In this document: positions 20,477 through 32,167 of the stretch, in pieces
Position numbering within the stretch: the first letter of the stretch is position 1
How the letters are laid out: every line of letters begins with the position of its first letter
Source: Diplosphaera chodatii
Taxonomy: Eukaryota > Chlorophyta > Trebouxiophyceae > Prasiolales > Stichococcaceae
Direction: 5' to 3'
NCBI GenBank assembly: GCA_032358165.1
Contig: JAALGY010000015.1
Coordinates: 1,798,001-1,862,000, forward strand
DNA: 64,000 nucleotides
Translations under genes and position numbers: made by a program
The notes under the pieces: generated by a model
Database searches by the model: none
What the model saw: the letters and a program-made list of their open reading frames with translations, nothing else
What the model was told of the DNA's origin: nothing

Positions 20477-22440
20477 TCATGCAGCTTGAGTTGCAGGGTC
20501 TGGATTGGCAGGCTTGTCACCATTGCCGCCGCTCAGCCCAGTCTCCACGTCAGCCGGCGGGGACGCCACGGCTTCCCTGCTGACGGCAACGGTGCTCTTC
20601 AGCCCTAGCCGCTCTTCCAGCGCACGCGCACCCCGCTCCCTGCAGTGCATCAGCACACGCCTGATGTGCTCAGTAGCAATGACCTGTGCGACAATAGGGT
20701 GCTCCTCAGCATTAGCCTAAGCTCAGCTGCGTCTTGTGGCTGGCAGGTAAGCTGCTGCCAACATCACATCGCTTGACAGCTGGCCAAGCAGCTCACCGAC
20801 GTCTGCTGGCTTCGGCTGAGGTGGCAGCAGGCATTGCCGCTGTCGCGACCTTGGCAGGGGCAGCGTTTCTTGCCAACCCTAATCTGGACAACAGTGTGGA
20901 TGCAGCGCCCGCAAGTCTGTCCACCATGGGGTGCATGGGCGCCGGGAAGAATGTCGCGAAGCGGAATTCCGGGCTGTTGTCACCTCTGCATCACACAAGC
21001 GAAGAACCTGACATCACCCACCTGGGCATAGTGACATGAGAACATACCGAGCTATGTTCATAGGCCAGATCGGAGGAGTGACAGTCGAAGTGAGTGTCAG
21101 CTCTCAAGACGCCGCAGTCGCACTGTTCTGTTGCGTCTGTCGGCGATGGCTGGTAGAAGCGCAGGTACACCCAGGCGCTGAAAGCACCGCACACCACAAA
21201 GGGGATAGTGGCCACGGCGCAGTGTGTCAGCACGCCCAGCACGCCGACTGCCAGCACGTAAAGAGCTGCCAGGTGCTGCAGGGCGGTTGATGCAGGAGAT
21301 CAACAGGTAAGAATCGCATGCAAGCAACTTCTTGTGCGCACAGGAGATGCGTCCAACTGCATGCAGCAGCTGCAATTAGGCGAGGAGGCTGTTCGTAGAT
21401 GCCAGACCTTAGCGCGCAGCTTGACGATCTGCAGGACGGTGATCTCTGTGTCCGGTGTCAGCTGCTTAACGGCAACCAGCATGCCAGCAACCACGCCGTG
21501 AAAGCCGCTGATCTCCGAGTACCTGCACGACGATGTTGTAAGCCAGGAGGAGGATCAACCCCCAGCAGCAGCACAGGCGGACATGGTGCTATCCAGTGGA
21601 GTTACAATTGTCAGTGCAACCGAGACGTACAGCAGATTGCCCTCCTCCGTTGGGTGCAAGGCATACACAATATACACAGTGAAAAACGCCCCGACCCCCT
21701 GCGGAGCAGCGACATACCACCGGGTTGCGCTTCTGTGTGTGTGTGATCAATATGTGACTGTGCAGATTGCACTTAAGCGGGCGCCTGATCGCACCGCGGC
21801 AGCGTTGACGATAGCCAGGAATTTCAGGTACTCTCGACTCCCATATACTGGCTCGATGACTCTCGAGAGTGCCAAAAGCGCCGCAATGCTGAAAACCAAC
21901 TGCACATCACAGAAATGGCTTGGCGCCTATGTAGATACAGCTTCCAAGGCTGAGGTTTGCTGTCAATACAGCTGCCTGGTTGGTCGAGCGAGGAATCACC
22001 ATAAGAAAGTGCTGCTCCAGTACGCCAGCTGTGACAACATTCCAGACGCAGGGCAGAGTCCTGCAAGGGGAAGCTCGGTAACTGCTTACTCCAGCATGAG
22101 CTCCGCGCAAAGTACGGTATGCATGTGCATGACAGCCAAGACAATCATGCAACAGAGGTCAACGGCCGCCTCACCTGCCGGCTACCATGGCAAGGTACAT
22201 GCGTGATGGCGTGTACACCAGCTGCGCCAAGTAGCCAACCACAAGTGTGCCCGCCAACACCTGCAGGTACACTCCGCATGAAGACCGATACCAGTAAGCC
22301 GGACGCGCAGCAGGCGCTGTTCTTCTTGTGCACCGACAGCATGTTAAGGGTCCTGCCACGTGCACACTCACCTGCGACAGTCTTGTGGTGGCGCCCAGCA
22401 CGCCGGCCAGCACATTCAGAGGGGATGCTTGTGCCGACAT
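20477..22440 (-). CDS. TMEM115: TMEM115-like rhomboid-family Golgi membrane protein
   Basis: TMEM115 is a rhomboid-fold, catalytically inactive multi-pass Golgi protein involved in retrograde transport. The ATG at 22440 starts MSAQASPLNVLAGVLGAT, and the exons read as consecutive membrane segments: VLAGTLVVGYLAQLVYTPS, LPCVWNVVTAGVLEQHFLM, LSRVIEPVYGSREYLKFLAI (the family's L-E-P-x-[WY]-G-S-x-E-x-x-K-F block), and SGFHGVVAGMLVAVKQLTPD. VLAVGVLGVLTHC and FVVCGAFSAWVYLRFYQ follow. The cytosolic tail has the typical PEFRFATFFPAPMHPMVDRL and ends GDKPANPDPATQAA. No rhomboid Ser/His catalytic pair is apparent. Several short introns are present. The TMEM115 assignment rests on the GSxEfLKF block, the GFHG loop and the FATFFP tail. 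Confidence 0.85.
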
Positions 22441-23139
22441 GGCGATCCAAGGGATGAGCCGTGCAGAGGAGGCTTCCCGTCACGCGCTCATGCTGACCTG
22501 CAAGCAGTTGGGATGACACACCGGCCCAGAACCGCAGGGGTTGAGCTGAGCAGGTCAATCTGATGAGCCAGGTACACTCTAACTCCTCTGTCGTGTGCAC
22601 AAGACATGTGGTATGGGCAGCAGGCTGATAAACAGACTTCCAAGCACGATCCTATGGCTGTGAGGAGTGGAGAACGTACAACCGAAACGCAATAGATGGG
22701 CATTCTATCAGTGCTTCTTGCAAATTTGCATGTGCTGCTTCCTGCAAACTGTACGGGCATGTTCCCGTTGCCGGACGGCATTGAATTGCCAAAGCTCGCA
22801 CGTCGCACAAACTTCGACGTGCAGTCAGCAACGCACGATTTGTAGCGTACTGCCACACCTTCCACGAGGCTGGCAGGGATGTTTGGCGTTATGCCGCCAT
22901 CAGTCTAGCTGTCTTGCCGCACCTGACACTGATTCAGGATTGTGAAACCCTGCGTAGTTGCAGGGGAATAAGCTTAAGGGGAGGGTTGTTTGTATGTTTG
23001 AGTGGGCGCGCCCTCATGTGAAACCTTCCAATCCCCAACATGGAGGCTGCAACGGCGTGCCCATCGGCCACTGCCGCATACACCGTTCACAGCGCAGTGC
23101 CTCAAGCCCCACCCTGCTGACACCCGGAGCGCAGCGGCA
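22441..23139. promoter_or_regulatory. Upstream region between TMEM115-like (-) and TFB1 (+)
   Basis: This 699-bp gap lies between divergent start codons. It should hold both promoters. Short open frames are present but show no protein-like features and no clear TATA box. Confidence 0.4.
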
Positions 23140-26029
23140 ATGGCGACCAATGGCAGTGCGCCGCTGCTGCTCAAGCGGGCGAAGCTTGAGAAGCAGTCCG
23201 GCGTGCTGACTGTAGCCAGGGATGCCGTGTCATGGAAGCCGGATGACCCAGGCAGCTCTCAGCAGCCAGCCAGCGTCGCGATGTCTGCTATCACGAGTAC
23301 GCCTGTTGCTTTGCCCGCATCATACTCACAACAGATGACGCGCAGACATCTTGACGGGATCTTGTGCTGCACAATCCATCCTGGATGCCTGGAACGCACG
23401 CTGTGCCGCCGTAGCATGAAATGGTGCAGACATATGAGCCTGCTGATCTCGCGCCACTAGCTTTGCAGATCAGCAGCGTGCCAAGGGAAAGCCCTTCCTA
23501 CGGATGGTCACTCTCGGACGGCCCTTTGTGTTCGAGTTGGAGTCGGTGGAAGATGTAGATGCGGTGAGGCTTGCAGCGGCGAGAACAGCTGAATGCCATG
23601 GGCCACTCAGTCTCATCTCCAGGTACAAGTGCAAACTGGCTTTCCAACATGTTTTGCTGTACCTCTGACGTCTCGTATGCACAGGTTGTGGACACCCTGG
23701 CGCCGCTGCTGCCACGCGCGTCTCTGGGGACGCCCCAGGGACCTGATGCGCAGGCGGACCTAAAGGCGAAGCTGCTGAAAGAGGATCCGTGCGTCCCTGC
23801 AAGGCTTCACGACGCCTATGTTGACGACCTTCATCTGTTATGCATGTATCACGTCTCCTCGGCTGCGTGTTGTGCTTCCTGTTGCCACTCGTCTTCTTGG
23901 GTTGTCCAGGGACCTGAACAGGCTGTACGAGCAGCTGGTGCTCAGCGGCGTGCTGAGTGCGGATGAGTTCTGGCGGGGCCGCTCGCACCTGCTCAAAGCG
24001 GGCCGTGTGACCGCGGAGCAAAGGATCGGGCTGTCGTCCGCCATGCTGACAGAGATGCAGCCGTGAGTCCGGATGGCGGTCCATGCCTGGTGTCTTCGTC
24101 CCGTTAATATCTGTGCACCCTTGGCTGCTGTTCTGCTGTGCTGACAGGAATGGCTGCTGCCTCTGGCAGGAACCCCGATGGCAAGTCAGATACAGTCAGA
24201 GTTAAGCTGACGGCGGCGATGGTCCATCAGATCTTTGCAGAGAAGCCGCATGTGAAGCGCGCCTTTCAGGCCAATGTGCCCACACGCATCATGACGCACA
24301 ACCAGTTTTGGGCAAAGTACCTGAGGCACCAGCTGCTGCAGCAGGTGCACTTTGCGCCTGGGAGCTGCTGCCAGTCTGCGCTCACACTCTGACAGCGCAC
24401 ACAAGATGTGCAAACAACCTTCGCATGGCCCATCTACCTGCAGAACGCGCGGAGGGCGAACACATCGGCAGACCGGTCATACCAGGAGGAGGCTGAGTTC
24501 TTTGCCAAGTACGAGCGGGAGGAGGACGAGGCTGCGCGGCCACATGCCGGAGCTGTCAACCCTGCAGACGATTTGACAGCAGACCGGAATGATGATTCTT
24601 ACACCGGATATGGCATCCACCACAGTTCCCGCCAGGCACGTCACCTTCATGCTGTCCCCTGCCGTGCATGCATGAAGGCGACGTGTGTCAAGGGCCAGAG
24701 GAAACCATGAGGGTTGCATGCAGGACCCTGTTGACGCGGGTAAACCGGGCAAGGGCAGCCTCATCAGGGACATCAACCGGCATGCTGAGGTCGTCATGGG
24801 TGGCACGCCGGCCAGCCTCCCAGCCGACGCAGCCGATGCAGCAGCAACACTTGCAGCCTCGGCTCCAGTGAGTCCGCCGCTCATCTGCTGGCGGTCACGA
24901 AGGTGCTGCATGGTTGGGGGCAGCATTCCCAGTGTCATGCACACGGGTGACACTGTCAACCTTGCACACTTCTCTGCAGGCGGCCCTCCATCAGGGCTCC
25001 AGCCGCGAGGTGCAGGACGCAGCGGAGCGTCAAGCGCCCGGCGGCAGCGGCCTGGACGACCTCAAACAGCAGCGCCTCCCTGACTTTGACAGGCTTCGAG
25101 TGCAGGTGCGTCCCCTGGTGTGGTTGGGCTCCCTGATGGTCCAGCAACCAGGCCCCTCCTGTGCTGCGATGCACGAGTCTCATGTCCTTGCAGGACCCGC
25201 GAACCGCCTTCAATGCAGCAGCAATTCCCAGCTCAGGTGCAGTGACGGGTAACTCGGCAGATGCCTGGGAAGCGGCCAGAACAGCGCACGAGGCGCTCAT
25301 AGGCATCAGCCCCACCCAGCTGGACACAGCCATACCCGATGGCCTCGCGCTGCAGGTCCCAACTGCTTTGTTGACCGTGCAGCAAACATGGACCCTGGTG
25401 AATGCCTGCGAATGCCGTCTACTTCATGTGGCTTCCACAGTAGATTCTGTTGGCGCTGCAGGTTTTGTCAGACATCATGCACGACAGCGAAGGCAGCAGC
25501 GCAGCCGCTGGAGGGGCAGCCGAGGCCCTGTTACCCCAGGTGGTGTGCTGCACTGGATTGTACAGGGAGCACCACACACGGCCACGTGAGAAGCTCGCTG
25601 TCGTCGACTGACAGGCAGATCATCCCTGCTCCCGGCTCAGGTGCTGGAAATGGTGCGGCAGCGGGTGCTGACGGTCAACGAGCTGCTGCGCCACATGTGG
25701 GCATGCTTCCCGCTGGCGTCGCAGCAGCGCCAGACAAAGGCCGCACGCTTGTCTGCCGCTCTGACAAGTCAGCACGAAGGGTGAGGATATGCTTCCTTGT
25801 GTCTGCAACAATGCAAGGAGCACTAAGAGCAGGCTGTTGACATGTGCGGCGTGGCAGGTTTGTTGAGCACCCTTGCATGCACTGCAGCCTGCAGCGCATG
25901 GAGGAAGCGGCAGCAGGGGCTGAGCGGCGGCACATTGCACTGCTTCTGCGCCCGCTGACGGAGGCCATTGATATGGCGCTGACAAAATATGAGGCCGCCA
26001 AAGCCGATGCACTGTCTGGTCAGCAATAA
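23140..26029 (+). CDS. TFB1: TFIIH core subunit p62 / TFB1 (GTF2H1)
   Basis: This is the p62 scaffold subunit of general transcription and repair factor TFIIH. The ATG at 23140 starts MATNGSAPLLLKRAKLEKQ. An N-terminal PH-like domain follows (SGVLTVARDAVSWKP, then RAKGKPFLRMVTLGRPFVFE and LESVEDVDAV). Two BSD-type helical segments come next: LSADEFWRGRSHLL, then KLTAAMVHQIFAEKPHVKRA with NQFWAKYLRHQLLQ. The conserved stretch NPADDLTADRNDD follows. The C-terminus has VNELLRHMWACFPLASQQRQ and ends EAIDMALTKYEAAKADALSG, matching the p62 C-terminal helices that contact XPD and other subunits. Many short introns interrupt it, and not all joins were verified. A lone 5' exon border near 23260-23280 is approximate. 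The next gene is on the same strand 480 bp downstream. Confidence 0.88.
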
Positions 26030-26511
26030 TTCATTTCGGGGGACTTCGGTCGAGCAGCACGGTCGAGATCCTCACCTCAGGTTCAGCTGCGGATATGTCA
26101 ATTGTAAGACGGCCCGACCAAGGCTGACATAGCAAGCTCGCATATTGGCGAAAAGGCGTGCAAAGTTTTATCCAGATTAGACGCACAGGCTGGCAGCCTT
26201 GGACATGGCGGATTATCATCACAGAGTGGAAGTTCAGCATCGCGATTCCTTCCGGTCCAGCGCATCACATGTGTGTCGAACTTGCTCACGAAAGGACCAG
26301 GTCTGAACTCTCTATATATGCGTCACGGATCGTTTCGCTCCTCCGCAGCTTCCGTTGATATCACGGCCGGCCCGTGCGCCTGACGCAGCTCACATATCGG
26401 ACGCAGGACTGTGCATGATCAAGGTTGCATCAGGGCTTAGCTTCGATGCTGAATGTGCCGCAGCAACTGTAAGGCCTGTAGACGCTCTCTAGAGCTGCTG
26501 CCGGCGTCGCG
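26030..26511. other. Intergenic region upstream of the NST/TPT transporter
   Basis: Plus-strand genes flank this gap, so it holds the TFB1 3' UTR and the promoter of the transporter. Apart from a TATA-like string near 26312, nothing was seen. Confidence 0.45.
26311..26320 (+). promoter_or_regulatory. Possible TATA box for the NST/TPT transporter
   Basis: The string CTATATATG occurs about 200 bp upstream of the start codon at 26512, in otherwise GC-rich DNA. It may be a TATA box with a long 5' UTR. This is weak evidence from one motif only. Confidence 0.25.
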
Positions 26512-28392
26512 ATGAGCTCAGCAGGGAAGGACGCGCTGCCACGAGCCAATGCAGCGAACAGGGAGCCATCGGTGCTGCAGCAAGCGCTGGTGGCGTATGG
26601 GTGAGTCTCGCACCATGCAGACTCCCTGTCGCACTCTGTGCGCCTGTAATGCCGCTCTTGGTAAGGCGCTGATGGCCAGCGCCGTGCTTGACCACCATCT
26701 CATATGGTCGACTGCATGCTGATGGCATTCATGATGGTGTCTGCTCACGCAGATACGTGTCCCTGTGGATATCGCTCAGTGCCACAGGTGCGGCGATATG
26801 CTTCAAAGAGTAGTGCTGCCTCCTCGTCCCACCGCACACATGCATGTCAGGCACCCGTCACCCGGCTACCCTCATTCCCGCAGTCATCCTCTACAACAAG
26901 TGGTTGCTCACCTGGGGAGGCTTCCCGTACCCGGTGGCCCTCACGCTATGGCACATGGCCTTCTGTTCAACACTGGCATTCGGCATCATTAAGCTGGGCT
27001 TCGTGCAGCCGATTGACATGAGTGCCGAGCTGTACCTGAAGTGGGTACAGAGCATTTTGCTGTCCAAGGTTGCGCACGGCTGACATGCTGGCTGCTGTGG
27101 CCGTGGCGTGCCGAAGCTCGTGCTCCATACCGCTGCAGGACAATCGTGCCTATTGGCGCACTTTATGCAGGCACGCTGTGGCTGAGCAATGCAGCGTACC
27201 TCTTCTTGAGCGTCAGCTTCATTCAGATGCTCAAGGTGAGCTGCAGGCAGATTGCTACGTCCACAAAGCATGTTCCGCGGCAATGGCGATCAGACATGAA
27301 CGGGTGGCGTGGCATTTGCAGGCTTTGATGCCAGTGGCCGTGTTTGTCTGCGGCTGTGCCTTTAGCACGGAGAAATTCAGCCTTGGGACCTTTGGCAACA
27401 TGATCGTTGTCAGCATCGGAGTGGCAATTGCCTCGTACGGTGCGCTGTCGTGTGGCAGCTTGACATAAGCTTTGGCAAGTGCTGGCTACATCCCCTGTGT
27501 CAACCTTGCTCACCACTTCCTGGCATTGCCCTGCAGGCGAGCTCAACTTCGTGGTGATTGGGGTCGTGCTGCAGCTGTTTTCGATTGTCACAGAGTCCAC
27601 CCGTCTGGTGCTGGTGCAGATCCTACTGCAGAGGTGATGGTGATGTCAGCAAATAGCCATGTCGTATGCTGGCGCACCAAAGAGCATGCCAGATCTCCTT
27701 CCTAACTCGCATCCAGCTGTGCAGGCGTGGGCTGAAACTCAACCCTATCACGTCTCTTTACTACATTTCGCCGGCATGCTTCGCCTTCCTGCTGCTGCCA
27801 TTCTTGTGTTTTGAGTTGCCCAAGATACGGAATGATCCGAACGTGGTGATCAACCCAGCAGTCCTCCTCAGCAATGCAACAGCAGCGTTTGGTGCGCCAC
27901 ACCTGCCAACATGCTGTGTGCACAGAATGCTTCGACGGCCATGTCACCTTGTGAGGCACACCCAGCTGAGGACGATTGTGCTCGGTGCACTGCAGCACTG
28001 AACATGGCGGTGTTCTTGCTGATCGGGAAGACCTCAGCACTTACGATGAACATTGCCGGCGTTGTGAAGGACTGGCTACTCATCGGCCTTTCAGTCTGGC
28101 TGTACAAGTGCGTGGGTGTCCTGTGCGGTGCTGCAAGCCAGTGCTGCATGTCATGCGAAACAACCCTCTTGGGCGCAGAGCACACTCAGGGTCTGTGTGG
28201 TTATGCAGGTCACCAGTATCGCCCTTGAACTTGGGCGGGTACTGCTTAGCATTCCTTGCAGTGTGCATCTACAATGCACGGAAGCTCAGGGAGATGCAGA
28301 AGGCAAAGGACGTGGCTGCAGCATCTGCGCCTGTGCCTGTGGTGCCAGAGACAGAGCCTCTTCTGAAGCAGCAGGCGAATAACACATCATAG
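26512..28392 (+). CDS. NST/TPT-family transporter (triose-phosphate/nucleotide-sugar translocator)
   Basis: A drug/metabolite-superfamily antiporter of the nucleotide-sugar/triose-phosphate translocator group, probably in Golgi or ER membrane. The ATG at 26512 starts [20 protein letters not shown]. Ten membrane segments can be followed through the exons: [88 protein letters not shown] (the conserved SFIQMLKALMPV loop), [56 protein letters not shown], and [20 protein letters not shown], which holds the KT-group hallmark KTSALTxNIAGxx[17 protein letters not shown] is last. The tail is hydrophilic with EPLLKQQ, and no plastid transit peptide is present. The family is firm. The substrate is not, since KT-group members carry diverse sugars or phosphates. 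Confidence 0.9.
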
Positions 28393-28582
28393 TGCATATG
28401 CGACAGCTCGAGTCAGATATGCTGTAGGCTGTAGATCAAGTGAGCAGCTTGGTTTTCTTCGTGACATTCGCTTTGAATCACAATGCCATCTAAAGAGCAC
28501 ATGGCATGGAGGCGACACCATCATGGCTGGGTCAAGCACAAAGACAACTGGCTGTTGCCCCCACAAACATGATGGTCTGTGA

Positions 28583-31500
28583 TCATATCATCTCTGCCTC
28601 TTCCTGGTCCACCAGTCTTTGCAATGCAGCCCAGGTCTCATTGGCTGTGGCGGTCGAGGGGCTACCTCCCGCACAGGCAGCTTGGCGCCAGCCCCAGATA
28701 GTGTGGCCCAGCTCTTGCAGCCGCACCGCCATCAGCCTCACCACCTCACCGCCAGCGCCCCTCGATGCTTCATCCGTTGGTATGCCAGCGTCTCTGCAGC
28801 CAGGATGAGGTGCGTCAGGCGCAGCTTGCATGAACAGCGCCTAGCCACTAGCAGGCATCCAAGGCGCATGGGACCCGGCTGACGGCGCACCGGCCCACCG
28901 CCACAGCGTCCGCGCACATCTGCTGCAGCACAGAGTGCAGCGCATGCACATGGTCGTCGGCATCCCCATGCCTCCTTGGAGCGCCTCCAAGTCTGGGCAG
29001 CGAATCTGGCCAGGCATCGAGCGCAGCCGCCAAGCAGGGCAGCACCCGGACGCTGCCACTCTGAGCACTCATCAGCAAGTCGACGATGAAGACGCGCGCT
29101 GCCTGCAGCAGTGAGAGTTGTATGTCGTTCAGCAAGGATCTTCGCACTGCCCACGACGAAGAACATATGCATGCACGATGTGGGAAGGTGTAAACGGCAA
29201 TGTTACAACGTACAGCATACTGCGCAAGGGCAGTCACCTGTACATTCCCTAGCATGCGTGCCATCAGCATGGCGGCAGCACACACAGCGCACGCCTCTGT
29301 GTCGTAGTACCTCGGATGCCTGCTCCCAGCGCGACCTCCCTGCAGCGCTCGGCACAAGCAACAGCGTCAGAGCCATGTGTCTTGACACTTGGCGCTGCTG
29401 CACACGCCGCGACGGCAGCATGGCATATGCAGCACCTGTGCGCTTGCGCCGCGGTGCAGGTGAGCACGGAGGTCCTCCAGGAAGCTGCTCCGCTCGTCTG
29501 TCTCGCTGCTCTCTCCGTAAGCCGACTGCAGCCGCACGGACACCGCATGTGCACAGCGCAGGATTGCCGCCAGCGTGATCGGCCACCGGGGGCCGGGAGC
29601 GCACCACAGCGGCAGCAGCTGCAGCCGCTGCAGGGAAAATCCATCATCTGCACCCGCAGCACATGGCATCCTGAGGTTGGCCGAGGATATCTGCTGCTAT
29701 CGACATGCAAACGTGATTGCTTGCACTTCATGTGAGCTTACCAGCAGCCTCAGTTGCCATGCACTGGACATCAGCAGTGTCGTGCTGGTGTGGCGGCGCT
29801 GCACACTCCAGCAGCGCTGTCTCAAAGCCCTGCAGCGGACGCAGAAGCACAGGAGCCTCATGCAACAGGCACATCTGTGTAGCCATGGGGCACTCAGCCC
29901 TGCACCTGCTGCTGGCCTGCCAGTATGACCATCACCCACCGCAATCACGGACGTAAGGGGCGCAGCCCCCTCCAGGATGGCCTCCTGCAGCGCCGCCGCC
30001 ACCTCATCGACGGCATCGACCGACGGCGGCTCGTCGTCGTGGGTGAGCCGCCCCAGGGCGCACTGCACCAGGTCCGCTGCGGTGCCCTCCTCGTGTTCGA
30101 GGCCTGCACTGCACTCAGTACGGTCGGACGTGGCAAAAGGGCCACACGAAAAATGGAGGCGCATGTATGTATCAAGCAAGGTGGGGTGCAAACACCCATC
30201 ACATGCGGACAAGTAGATTACTAAACGCCTTCAGGACATGCAGCCATTGAGGGCCGGAGTCACACGGACCGGCTTGTGACCCCTCGCTGTCCTCGCTCAT
30301 CTGGCTGTCGGCGTCGTCGGTGAGGGTGCTGCCGCCGTGGGCCCGCTTGGCGCGCGGCGCGACCAGCGCGATGACGCGCTTTGGCCTGCCGCCGCTGTCG
30401 CCGACCAGGTTGTCAGAGGCCGCTGCTGGCTGCGCGCCAGCGGAGGCCGCGGCAGGGTTCTGCTGGGTGTTGCCCGCTGCCGGTGCAGCTGTGTGCTGGC
30501 TGCCCCGACCGCCATGGCCGCCGGGCATGGGCGGCTGCCGCCGAGGCAGGAAGCCGCTGCTGATGCGAGGCGGTGCAGCCGCTGCAGACGGCAGCATGTT
30601 GGAGCCCTCCCGCACGGACGCCTCGTGCATGAGCTCCGAGGGGGATGCCGCGACCCAGGGGTCTGGCGTGACGGGAGGCCCCGCCGCCGCGGGCGGTCCA
30701 GCCAGCATGCTCATCGCGCTGCGCCAGCGCATCATCTCGGTTGCCATGCGCTGCAGCTCAGCTTGCTGCGCCGCCACCTGGCAAGCACACGCGCTTTAAG
30801 ATTCCATTTGTCTGCTTGCAGACAGGTTGCGGCTGACTGGCACATATGTAGCCAGAGAAACTCTGCATGGCTGTGCACAGGACCAGTCTCGCTGATGCGG
30901 TCATCAGCAGCACGATACAGCACCTGCTCCCTGAGCTGCTGGACCTCATTGGACATCGACGCCTGGCTGCCGCCGCTGCCAGACTGCTGCCGTTCCTGCA
31001 GCCGCGACACCTGGCCCTGCAGCTGCCGGATGTCAGCACGCAGCGCTGCTGAAGCCGGTGCGGCGGTCGCCGCAGTTGCTGAGCCCGCGGCTGCTGACGC
31101 AGGGCCAGCGCCCTGCGACATGCCGCCCGATTGCTGTGTGGCATTGGGCTGCCGCAGGCGCCGCTGCAGCTCTGCCACCTGCCGCTGCAGGTCTGTCACT
31201 CCAGCGCTTGCCTTTGCGGCCTGTGCTGCCGCCGCTGCTGCATCAGCTGCGGCCTTCTGCAAGGCTTTACCCTGGCCCTTGCCGCTGCGCAGCTGCTCCT
31301 CCAGACTCCTGCAGCATGGAGATCCACACCGGATTCTGCACAGGCACCCAGTGCAACGCCGCCACCACTTCGTTGTGCCAGGTGTGTCAGGTGAACAGCA
31401 GAGTTAGGAACCTACCTGGTTGCCGCAGCAATTGCCTGCTTTGCGGCCTGCACATCCTTGGCTGCATCCTCCCGAGCGCTGCACTCTTGGGCCAGCTCCC

Positions 31501-31758
31501 CCTGCGTCAGCTCATACTTCTGCTGCAGGTCTCTGTGCTGCTTCAGCAGCTCGCCTGTGTTGAGTGCCTTCTCCCGCAGTAGAGCCTGCATGACGCAGAC
31601 AGCGGGCTGCTGATGGTCATGGCACATGAGGCTGCTGTAACGCATGTAGGCACCCACATCGTCATTCTGTTCACCAGGCTCTCGCGAAGCTTTGCTCTTC
31701 CTGCCTCGCTCTTCCTCAACTGCTCTCTCAGCTGGTCAAGTGTCAGGTCTGTTGCCAT
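28583..31758 (-). CDS. Long coiled-coil and helical-repeat protein, unidentified
   Basis: I do not recognise this protein. The ATG at 31758 starts MATDLTLDQLREQLRKSEAG and opens a long heptad-rich coiled coil: REKALNTGELLKQHRDLQQK, EQLRSGKGQGKALQK, VTDLQRQVAELQRRLRQ, IRQLQGQVSRLQERQQ, then AELQRMATEMMRWRSAMSML. A Pro/Ala/Gly-rich linker follows, with a basic patch (RPKRVIALVAPRAKRAHGG, a possible nuclear signal) and an acidic Ser-rich stretch. The C-terminal half is Ala/Leu-rich helical sequence (DAVDEVAAALQEAILEGAAP, DTEACAVCAAAMLMARMLGN, ARVFIVDLLMSAQSGSVRV, then RLMAVRLQELGHTIWGW). It ends LQRLVDQEEAEMI. Coiled coil plus helical repeats is an architecture shared by many scaffold or checkpoint proteins, so it gives no function. 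Exon borders in the 3' half are uncertain. Confidence 0.6.
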
Positions 31759-32167
31759 GCCGCTGTCATGTCATATACCGATGGTGCTCAGCGTGCCTGG
31801 TGCATGTTCAAGCAAGCTTTTACATGCAGCCAACACTGCTTTTGCAGCTGCTGGTGTAACGGCGCAACGGATGTCCAGTCGAGCATGTCGCAGGCCCACT
31901 ACTGTCCAGTCCCGTAACAAGATCTGCACCATTTCAAGATGGCCGAATGCAGGTGCAGAGGCAGCATTTGTGCATCAGCATGCTTGCAAACAGTGTGCAG
32001 AGATTCGCGCAAGTGTTCAACGTAGCGTTGTTCACACAGGCCGCGACACCTGGAAAGGCAGGCTGCACGGCAGAGCGGCCTGTGCTGTGCAGCAGTGTGC
32101 AGCGCCATCGCTTCTGAGTCTACATCTGAGGGCAGAGGCACTGCTCGTTGCGTAGCTACTTGGCAGC
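31759..32167. promoter_or_regulatory. Shared upstream region, coiled-coil protein (-) and ZOP1 (+)
   Basis: 409 bp lie between divergent start codons and should contain both promoters. No clear core element and no other gene are visible. Confidence 0.4.

Noticed and set aside
28720..28840. Apparent frameshift near the 3' end of the coiled-coil gene
   Set aside because: Two overlapping frames both look coding, but a short GT-AG intron ending at the CTGCAG just upstream can explain the switch, so it is not evidence of a broken gene.
30337..31407. 356-codon plus-strand frame rich in Cys, Arg and Ala
   Set aside because: It is antisense to the heptad-rich coiled coil on the minus strand, whose amino-acid pattern is far more protein-like.
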